Assembly (NCBI RefSeq): GCF_014839805.1
Contig: NC_051138.1
Location: 2,974,983-3,038,982 of the forward strand
DNA from: Manduca sexta
Taxonomy: Eukaryota; Arthropoda; Insecta; Lepidoptera; Sphingidae
Length of the DNA stretch: 64,000 nt
Direction: 5' to 3'
Shown here: piece after piece, positions 1 through 11,000 of the stretch
Layout: every line of letters begins with the position of its first letter
Position numbering within the stretch: the stretch's first letter is position 1
Notes under the pieces: model-generated
What the model was told of the DNA's origin: nothing
Seen by the model: only the letters and a program-made list of their open reading frames with translations
Database searches by the model: none
Translations under genes and position numbers: made by a program

Positions 1-289
1 AAAATATATTTACTCACTAGCTTTCACACGGAGATCTACCCGTGTAAAATTCAAATTTGACAAGCGTAAATTTATTCCCAATCAAACCGTTCTCTAATAA
101 ATTTTTTGTCGTAAATAATTCCACATTGCGATTAGGTATTATAAAACAAAACAAACCGACGTAATACCAGACAGGCGGACGTACTGATCACGTAGCGATA
201 ATTAATGGACACATACATATATTTATTTACAACGCTTTGATAACGCAGTGTTTGTCGCGCGGCCTCGCTGAGTTCCCGCGTTTTGTAAA
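1..289. other. Upstream flank and probable 5' UTR/promoter of the ACSF2-like gene
   Basis: No coding region is visible. The last 50 bases before the start codon are GC-rich and CpG-rich compared with the surrounding AT-rich DNA, as expected of a housekeeping promoter or 5' UTR. No convincing TATA box was found. Confidence 0.4.
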
Positions 290-3200
290 ATGTGGAGCAA
301 AAGTGCATCGTTCGCGCGGCGGATATCGCCCATCGCCAGGTATGTCGTTTGTTATCGTTAATGAGTGTACAAATATATTTATTTATATACTTTAAATACA
401 GAAAAATATATAACGAATATAAGAAGTGTTAATGGCATTTTCTACCACTCGACCACGGTGGCGCTGAGATAAATAAGTTGGTACATCTACAAACGGTGAA
501 ATAAATATAGAGTTTCACTGTATTTTTTTAATCATTTTATGATAAATGAAGCTGATTGCTTGGAAGATGATAAGACAATTAATCAATATACACTAGCAAA
601 ATAAATAAGAAGTTTTAATTGATATGTATGATGCTGCAATGTGCTCGTGACCCTGACACACGTGGTACACCTTATAATGCCTTGTAATGAACTGGCTATT
701 ATGTTCTAAAGCAGACAATAAATACCTGTCACCTACCTTAAGTTTATTCTTACTTTGCCAATAATTCGCATTCGCTTACTACAACTAAAATGATCCCAAA
801 TTAATATACCCATAAGACTCATTTTTATTGGCTGTTAGAGTCCGCGTGCGGGGTGGGAGAGATTTTCTCTTCACGAATGCTATAGGGACCTCATGTGAGA
901 ATCATTTTTATTTGTCGTTACCCCGTGTTATATTGATATTATTTCATTTCGCATTGACTGAATAAAGACAAGTAAAAATAAGCTAGAATGGTCGGTTTAA
1001 GTTTTTAATTAAGTATTTTGATATTTTCATAAATAAAGAAGACGACCTATTCTTTTACAAAATAATATAATCGATGGTCGAAATTTTAAATTTCTGAGTA
1101 ATATTCATAAACGTCTGAATACATTAACTCAGAAACGAAAATCTTTGCAGATATTTATTAAAATAGATATGCAGTTTTTTAGACTAGGAGACTAGGTCAA
1201 CTAGAACGTCTTTGAGAAATCTTTTTAGTCTAACAGGATGTGTGTCAATACTCATGCTATCTTACCGGAAAAGTTTTCAAACTAAAGCTAAATTATCTCG
1301 CTATGATATAACAGCACTGATTTTGATTACTCAGTGTTCATAACTTTGGAATGACAAATTAAAAAAATCAGGCATAGTTTTAAATTACTCTATATCATCG
1401 TCAAATGAAACGTTATTTACAATCAAAACATGGACATTGACAAGTTGTTATTGTTAAATAATGAGTTTAATGAGATAGTAAAAATATGTGTTCTTTTAAA
1501 ATAAATGTATTTTAATGAACTTTTGATTCTGATTATTTATAAAGGAGCATAATACTGATATATATGTACTACGTACAGTATGCGATAGAATATATTGCGA
1601 CACTAGAGTTATTTGCCTGTTCTTTTCTGGTGAGAACTGCTTTCGGAATTGGTGGACTACCACCAGAATATGAACATCATATTGACGGAATCTAAATAAT
1701 GTATAACATTTTACAAGTTCAAATAAATTATTTCATTTATTGGCGTTGTTATAAACCTTATCATATCAATTTTGCACTTTTTCAAGTTTTATAACTATAT
1801 CCTGATATGGAATTAAGATTTAGATAACTTGCTTGGACTAGACGCACATTTTGTGAGTAAATACTACGCGTCGCTGTTCCCCCAGAACCACGTTAAAAAT
1901 AATAAAATAATCTACGTTATGTATATCAATATTTATAACTCTTCTACTGTCTGCTTTATAACTTTGTCCATATCAAATAATGATAATTATCAGCTGAGAC
2001 AAAAATAAATACTTTGGAGTAATACAAAATTAAATATCAATTATTTATTTTATCTTCTTATCAAAATACCAACAAATGTATACTGTCCCACTGTTGGGCA
2101 CGGGACTTTTCTACTATTGAGAGGGATTATGGCTTAGTCCACCACGCTGGCCTGGCGCGGATTGGTAGACTTCACACAGCCTAGATATTCCTATAGAGAA
2201 CTTCTCAGGTATGCAGGTTCCATCACGGTGTTTTCCTTCACCGTTAAAGCGAAAAATCAATAAACCACCCTGATAAAACTGTTAGATATACTCAGAATCG
2301 CACTGAGCTATGGTCATTAAGTTCCACCGGTTCTTCTTTGTACGTAAGTGGACTATTTAGATTTTAAAATTATAGTGTAGAGTCACTACTCTACACTATA
2401 AAAAAAGCGAAGGGTGAAAATTTCCGAAAGGGAATCTGGCAACGTATTGGTAATAATATGCATGAATGCGACTTCCAAATCGTTCTAATGATAATTAAAT
2501 TTATTATGAAGGGAAGCCGACAGGAATAGTGTTGTATAGACCCTTCCCCACTGGTGTTGAGCAGTATGTGGAAAGTATTCTTGCCACAGCTCACATTCTC
2601 AAAAATTGCATAAGTTAAAACAGCAAACTTAGTCAGAGGGACCATGCGGGGCATATCCGCCTGTTTGCAATTTCGTTATAATGATAACTTTCATAACCAT
2701 ATAGGTAAACAAAATACAATAACTCTATCAAAACAGGGTTGTGTGTAGCTTCGTTGAAATCTAATCTCCAGGTTCATAGACCACTTGTTGGGCTGATGAT
2801 ATATTGTTAATATAGCAAATATATAAAAACACACAATATTTTGGGTAATGAGTCTGTCTGATTGAAACGTCGTTATCTTATCGCGGTAAAAAGTTTTAAT
2901 GACTTGCACCTGATACTCGAATCGTAAGTCATCGATCATTTTTAGGATTAACGTGTATAAATGCTCATGAAAGGGATAACTATTATCTTTACGATTAATT
3001 AATATCCAAAGCGGTGTATACCTTTTTGATTCGAGAGCTACTATCAATTGTTGATCGAAGTTCGAGAGCTCAATTTATTTATTTTTAAATAAGGACTTTG
3101 TAAAAAATTACTGGCTGCTAAAAAAATATTTTTTTAATTTTTCCAGAAAAATAAATTCTGAGTTATTAATTACGCTGAAACGAAAAACTTTGAATAAAAA

Positions 3201-4987
3201 AAAGTTTCCTAATTACTTGCACTGAATACAAAGCTCCCATACTGGCCGCAAAATAAAATATTTTCATCTTATTGCGTTGGCTGAGCAGATTAAAAAAAAA
3301 CGTACAAAAATTTACGAATTTTATGATTACTTACTATTTATTGTGTTATCTGTATAGTTGATATCACTCTTATTTAAACGCGCTAAACTATTAAAAACAT
3401 AAATCATCTTCTAAGAAATTAAAACAGTGCATTGAGGGCTAAACCCTCTCAATAGTCTAGGTAGCCTGTGCCCAGCATTGCAGTGCCCAGTATATTATAC
3501 AAGACTGGTATTATTACTATTCTTTTGGCAAGGTAGCGTGAGGATACAGGTCCAACTAAGGCTAAAATACTTAGAGTTGGGATATGTAAAATGTACACAC
3601 ATCGTAATTGAAGAGCTGCGATAGCCCAGTTGGGTGTGGAACGGACTGCCGAGACGAATGTACTCAGGTTCGAATGTCAAAGGCACACATTATTATGATT
3701 TACTTTGTTAAGGCATAACCCGAACAAAGCCTGGTCATCCACTACTCCTAATTATGTGTCCTTTGTTCTATAAGGTTAGTATTGCGAAGAATTTAAAAAA
3801 ATACTTAAATTTTCTAAGTGAAACAGGGACATTAACACTTAACTATAATGTACGTGACACGTGTGTCGTTTTTTCTTTCGCTAAGGTATTTTTCATATCT
3901 AGTTTATTGTGATATTTTAGATTCTTTTTGTTAAGCTCTGCGAAATGCATATTTGCAATGAAAGAGAAAATAAAAATATACAAATAATAAACGGTGGTTA
4001 CTTTTTTAAAATATAGAAACAAAAACATTTTTTTTTTCACAAATTTTACCAACGGTGTAATATTTATGACTACAAGCTAAAATTCCTTCGAAATAATTAT
4101 TTTCTTGTGCAGAGAAGGTATAGAGAAACTTGATCACACACGACTTACTCTAATTTTCCCGATCATAAATCGCTGAAATTTTAATCAATCGATAAACTTA
4201 AATCCTAACCGGGCTTAACATAATTTAAGTAAAACAATAGAGTACAAACAACTTCACGGCTTTTAATCCCGAAGGGGTACGCAGAGGTGCAACTAGTGCT
4301 TCCACAATCCACGTTTCGCCATGTATATCCACCATTAATCGGTCCCTCTCCCGAACAAATGGTCTTGAGCATTCGTTTTATACGTTTTCGGTGCACGAAT
4401 TACGGCGGGAATATGCAAAGAATTACCAATAATTTATTTAAAAAGTGGTAGGTCTTTTTAAAAATATTAAACTACTAAAATATTCCTTAATAAATTGTCT
4501 TTGTAATAGTGCTGGTTGCAAATTAACACGATGTTAATTTTAGGAGATGCACGGAATTGATAAATATAGTGGCATTTTTATTGTAAATTAATGATAAAAT
4601 ATCCACATGATAAAAAATTTAAAACTACCAAATTTAAGCTAACGTATTATCTTATATATATCGTATAAATATTATTAGTTTCACCGCTAACGATCATTAA
4701 ATTGTATTGTAACGATACCTATTAATGATTTTGTAAGACTTTCGTATTTATTTCACTAGTTAAATATTGTATAATTTTTAATAGTCAAAATATCTTGTTT
4801 CTTATATTAATGGCACATAAAATCTTAACTGAGAACCTACTTTTGCGTATTTTTACATCGAAATAACATAATTTAATGAGGCATTCAATAAAAAAAAATC
4901 TTTAACTCTCGTACTAATTAATAAAATAAATAAATATTTTTTTTTCTGCTTGTTTAGTAAATTGTCTTCAGACTTCAGAAATAATTA

Positions 4988-5029
<42 letters not shown>

Positions 5030-8000
5030 CAATTTGTATCATTACTTATGATATATTTTAAGTGATATTGTCGAATAATTGGCTTACTAATTTAATATTT
5101 GAATGAAGAACGAAAATTGTTGTCATCACAATTTCGAAAAATATGCTTCTTCCTTAATTATATTTTATTTATTTTTGCCTCTAATATATACACACACACA
5201 TACATCACGCGTTTATCTCCGATGGGATTAGCAGAGGTGCAACCAGGGCCTGCACTTTTCTCTTGTGTTACGTCCCATGATGTGATAGGAGGCTAGCCTG
5301 TCGCTTTATTAGCCTCGAACTCCAAACTTCATGAAGTTGAACAGATAACGCAATATTAGAACATGAACATATAATTTGTTCCGGGATTCGAACCCAACCC
5401 TAGAGTAGTGTCGTACCGAGCAGCTAATACAACTACTACCAAGGCAATATACCATTAATATTAATAAAGGAGACAAAAACGTATAATAACTATTTATTTA
5501 AACACATTTACGTTTGTTTGCCAGTGCCGTTTCGAAACCTAAACATAAGATTTATAATTAGGTCTGTATTTGCAAAATCATTCTAATTTAGGATACTCAC
5601 GTATGATTACTGTGACGAAACATTTATTGGCATATTTTGGAAACACGGCAAACGGATATGGAATCAATCAAAATGGAAAACTATGTTTATTTTTGGGTTC
5701 ACACATTTTACCGGCCATAAATATATGCAAAGCGATTATATTTAAGTATGTGATTGAGGGCTTACATGTTTTTTTCAATTTGGTTATGCTTCTATATAGT
5801 AGTGAAGATAGATAAGAAATCTTTATTATTATTTATTTAACACATAAACTTTGAAAAAGAAAACATCACACAAACATATATTTTATATCCACCACAGCGA
5901 CCACTGTGCACAAGGTGTTAAAACTCGTCATAGTGGACTGCGTAAGTGTGTCGCATTCCGTGATCAGCATGTGTATCTCCGGTTCCAAAGGGCCGGCATA
6001 ATTGTGTCGACGGATAATCAACTCTCTTCAGCCGACATTCAATTTTTTTTTTGGTTACTGCCGCGCTTATTACCGGGGGTACCCTGCTAACGGTGTATAA
6101 GCGATCCCGCGGCTTAGCAACCACGGCAGTCCCAATGAAGATATGGTGGGCCCTACCGCTATCACTGAGGGTGCCAGCGGCCGGTACGCTGGCAACCCGC
6201 AGCTATTCGGTCACGGGGCCCGGGAGCAAGAAGGAAGGGGATAGAGGAAAGGAAGTGAAGAAGAAGGAGGAGGAGCTTTGTTAGGATGGTTGGAAGGGAG
6301 AGGGAGGGGACATGTTTGCGAACCGTTATAGACCTCAATGTGTATTTGGCAACCAAGAGGTACACACATTACACTATGGGCCTAGAGTCGCGGCATAATG
6401 TTCCCCCGTGCATGGGCGTGCATTCGGTGTGAAGACCGAGCGAACAAGAATTTCCTCGGGGGGTCGACGTTCTATTGGACCTCACTCCATTTACCATCAG
6501 ATACGATGCGATCACTTTTCGAGTAATACATATTAATTAGTTATTACTTCTCGATTATTCTCCAAATTATCTCGATTCAAATATAATTAAAAAATACACT
6601 TGATTGTAGTCGTTATCGTTAAACTTTATTAGTCAATTTATTCATTTATCAGTGATGACTTGTAATTTATATGAAATAATAATATAATCTTCGAATTGAT
6701 AAAAAGAGTAAAAATGAAATTGAAATAAAACTGTATATTATTATGAGTCAGCTAGTTTTTGTGCGGAGTGGACTTCATACTTTGGGTTTCAATGTGTGTA
6801 TTATAAAGATTTGTTTATGGTTCCTGCGTGAGAAGGGGTTAGGGTTTTATTGAAAAAATATTTTGAAGTGTCAGAAAGTGAGTGAATACTGGTGAGCGAC
6901 ATGGTCGTGAAAGTTTGACCAAGCTCCTTAAATAAATAAAATAAAATAAAATACTTTATTTATCACGTAGGCGAACAAAGTTGCACATATGATATGCCAA
7001 AATAATTTATAAGAATAATTATTATTATTTCTGAATAACACTGAAGATCACTTATATAATTACGGACATTTTAAATTAGGGATAAACTTTGTATAGAATA
7101 TAAGGCATAAGGTAAAACAAATTAGCCAGCTTGGGTTGGCAGGTAGGGGGAAATATAAGGCTAACCCGTCGCGATCCTCACCGGTGAGGACATGAGCCCT
7201 AGCCTAGCTAACCTACCAGCCTTTCACTGGCTACCTAAGCGATGACTACCCGAAGAAAAAAGGCAGAAAGAAACTTAAAGTAAGATAAAAAAAAGTCATG
7301 TAGTTCTGAAGACTTCTTTGGTTTAGTTTAGCGGTATTCAATCAGTAACCAGCTAATGTTTTAAAAGTAGCCCACCTGACTTGAAAAATTTCACTAGATT
7401 ATTTTCTTAAGATCACTTGCAAACTATACTTGTATACTGACCCAATAATATTAAATCAATCAGAAATCTAAATATATAACTCAAAGGTTACTGATTGATT
7501 GGCATAGTGATCTATCAACGCACAGCTCAAACCACTGGACAGATCGGGCTGAAATTTGGCATGCAGGTAAATTTTATGACGTAGGCATCCGCTAAGAAAT
7601 GATTTTGATAAGTTCCACCCCTAAGGGGATAAAATAGGGGATGAAAGTTTGTATAAATCTTCTTCTTAGATTTTCGACTGATTGAACTGAAATTAAAGAT
7701 TGGAGCTACTATAATGAAGACATTCGCTTAAATAGGATTTTGATAAATTCAACCCCCATGGGAAACTTTACATTAAACCATTGCATGGTATTGCACTGCG
7801 CGGGGCACCCTGCAACATTAGAAGCTAAGTTATTATATTGGCTACGATATCCTGGGAAACAAAGTGTGAAGGAATAATGTTGCTTCGCGACAGAAATAGA
7901 CATTGCGGTGATAGTCAGATTCTCGTGAAGGGAATGTAAAAATTTACACTTTCGCTAAAAACTGAAATCGTTAGCATAATTGTTTCAACTGGCGAGGGGT

Positions 8001-11000
8001 AATCGCCTCTTGTCACTCGACACTCTATCCACTTACCGTGAGGTGCAGAGAGGTCTGTTTGACGAGAAACTATTTTAGACATTTCACAATAATCATTATA
8101 TTCATTTAAATTCTCGCCAGATGGTCGTGCCAAATTCGAGCGGCTAGTGGGAGCTATCTACACAACCCGGGATCCGAACCCTTGACCTACGACACAATAG
8201 GCAATGTCCTTCAACAGACCGTTGAGAAGTACCCCAATAGGGTTGCAGTACGCTCTCTACATGAAGGGGTCACACTGACTTATGAAGAATTACTCAAGCA
8301 GGTATGTTTATGAGGACTATAAATTAATATGGTAATTTAAGATCGACTTAACGATAACGGGAGATGTATTTAGACAGTAAATGATGAATCAGAATAAACA
8401 GAAAACAGAGATTATCTTTTTTTATGTTGTCGGCTAATAAGCCGACAACCAAGAACAGAAGCAGCTGCAAGGAGTCATTGTATATTATAGCCCATGTTTA
8501 TTTAATTCTTTATTGTACACATGTACATGAGGAAGAAAATACGTAGTTTATCCATTTATAAATAGAGTACAATAGGCGGTCTTATCACTCGAGGTAATGT
8601 CTTACTGATATATGGCAGGGATATTAAAAAAGGCAAAAGAAAGGACAGTTTCGGTGTACCCTGTACGGATAGAATTAATGTGACAAATATATACATATAT
8701 AAATACATAAGAATTAAGAATACAGAACAATAAATATATTACAGGCCTATTTTCTTTCTTGAGGTTTGATCTTCGTACTAAATTTTATCAAAATCAGCTT
8801 AGTTATAGCCTTAAAAACGTAAGGGATGGGCAGATAGACTATGTAGATAATTACTATTTAATATTCCAGGCGGACTCGTTGGCGTGTGCGCTGCGTGCCC
8901 AAGGGTTGGTGAAAGGCGACCGGCTCGGCATCTGGTCGCACAACAGCGTCTCTTGGATTGTGGCAGCCGTCGCCGCCGCCAGAGCTGGTCTTATATCCGT
9001 GTGTGATATTATTTACTTCTTATAATATAATTTAAAAAGAAATTTGCAGTCATTTAGTGTTAGGAACTCGGTCAAGAATGATGATTGATGTCATCATTAG
9101 CCCTAACGCTAGGCCGTAAGATTAGTGAGCCCAACATGGCTGTCCGCCTTGCCCCAGATTGAACCGTATTGATAAGCTACTTTCGGCCACGGCGACCAAT
9201 CTTAACGGAGATCAGCCAAGTACGCAGGAGATGTTATAGTACACAAGTGTGTGCGCAATACACAGATGCACTCTCTGTTCCTTCATTCTCATAGTCAGGT
9301 GAAACGGCAATCCGACATGACCGGAGAGAGAAAAAGCGCAGGACCAACGGCTTTATGTGCTTTTCGAGGTACGTATCACACCGCCAACTTCCGGATTCCG
9401 AGCTGCGACTAAGTAATTTTTTGACATGGAAAAACCCAGTCATAATTATTTTAGCCCAACGGACCCTGTATTCGAACTCGGGACCTCAACGCGGTAGTTG
9501 TACTTTTACCGTGTACAATTAAAACTGCGCCGCCGAGGCAGTCGACAGCATATATTTAACACTCTATAATATGTTACAGGTGTTATTAAATCCAGTATAC
9601 GAGAAAAACGAACTGAGTTTCTGCATCAAGAAGACTCAGTTGAAGAGCTTGTTCATCGGAGAGACGTTGCCGCGGAGGAATTATTACGGGACGTTGCAAC
9701 AACTGATCCCAGAACTGAACGGAGCGAGCCCTGGATTACTGAAGTCTAAGGAGTTCCCATCATTAACATCGGTGATAGCAGATGGAAACGAAAAATTTGC
9801 GTGAGTAATTACTGCGTGCATAATTATGGACTATTGGTATTTAAATTCTTGCCAGCCCGAGCTGGTTACTTTGGTTTGTACCTTGTTTTTATTATAAATT
9901 ATATCCCAAATTCAAAATGTCTATAGTTATATAAGTAATTTTAATAGTTGTTTAGAAATAATAATAATTTTTCTTATGCTTTGTTTTGACGTATCATAAG
10001 TGCAACTTTGTTCGCCTATGTGATAAATAAAGTATTTTATTTTAAATAAAATTATCAAATATATTTAAATATTAATTCTATGTTTAAAAATCGCTTACAT
10101 AACATTTTAATATTTTCGTAATATATGATCAACCTATTACTCCTAACAAAGTTTATTTCCAACTTAATTATATAGCTTCCATTATTAAAATAAAGACTTC
10201 AGTGGCATACAATTGAAACTTTACCCATATTCGGAACACTTATTGAATTATTCGTTAACACTAAAACATTACCTTCTTGTCTTTAGCGGCACGTTTTCAT
10301 ACAAGTCTTTAGTCACGGAGTATCAGAACAGAAGCGAGATATCGGAATACGGCAAGGAGGTGAAGCCTGAAGACGGCAGCATCATCCACCTGACCTCGGG
10401 GACCACAGGTATATACACCAGGTATCCGTTTATTAGGATTTCAAGTATATTATCCTTAGTAGACTAATTAAGCCTGTGTTATATTTAGTAGATAAATAAT
10501 TCAGCTCTGTAACCTAGAAAAAAAAAGTCTAGGTTTAGTTCGAGGAGCTATCGGACTGTATAATTCAATAACATTAGGAATTTCAATTTAAACTATAAAC
10601 GTCTTTTATCTCCGAAAGGGTAGACAGATGCGCAACTATTGCACGAACTTTTCTGCCGTATGAATTCCGATCCAATATGTGATAGGAGAGAGCCTATCGG
10701 CCTTTTAGGCATATATTCTAGACTCTGCGGTAATACTACTTATATAGAAAGATTTCAGCATTGTTATCGAGTAAATTGTGTAGTTCGTACATTGGCGTGT
10801 AAGTCCTCTGGATACTATGAGCTAAAAAATATTTGCTAGTGCTACCTAAAGTAAAAAAAACACTAGACGTCTAGAGTCTATGTTGTTTTTGAACGACGGG
10901 TCAATATCAACATAAACCAATATTATTTTCATGGTAGGTATATGCAAACTTTCTGTAATTATAATTGTTTTAATATCCAATGTAATTTATTTTACTATCT

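Larger units (their letters stand above)
340..8120 (+). other. Intron 1 of the ACSF2-like gene, repeat-filled
   Basis: This 7.8-kb stretch contains no convincing exon. It holds fragments of both SINE families, other dispersed repeats, a long TA microsatellite and a GC-rich repeat patch near 6030-6510. About 340-2070 and 6520-6920 are AT-rich with nothing recognised. The 3' end (CTCGCCAG before 8121) is a usable acceptor in phase with exon 1. Confidence 0.6.

Noticed and set aside
2691..3047. 118-codon open frame on the minus strand in intron 1 of the ACSF2-like gene
   Set aside because: In 64 kb of AT-rich DNA about one chance frame of this length is expected. No motif, no splice context and no similarity that I recognise.
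4989..5028. TA run as a promoter TATA element
   Set aside because: A simple microsatellite of about 19 units inside an intron, with no initiator or exon nearby.
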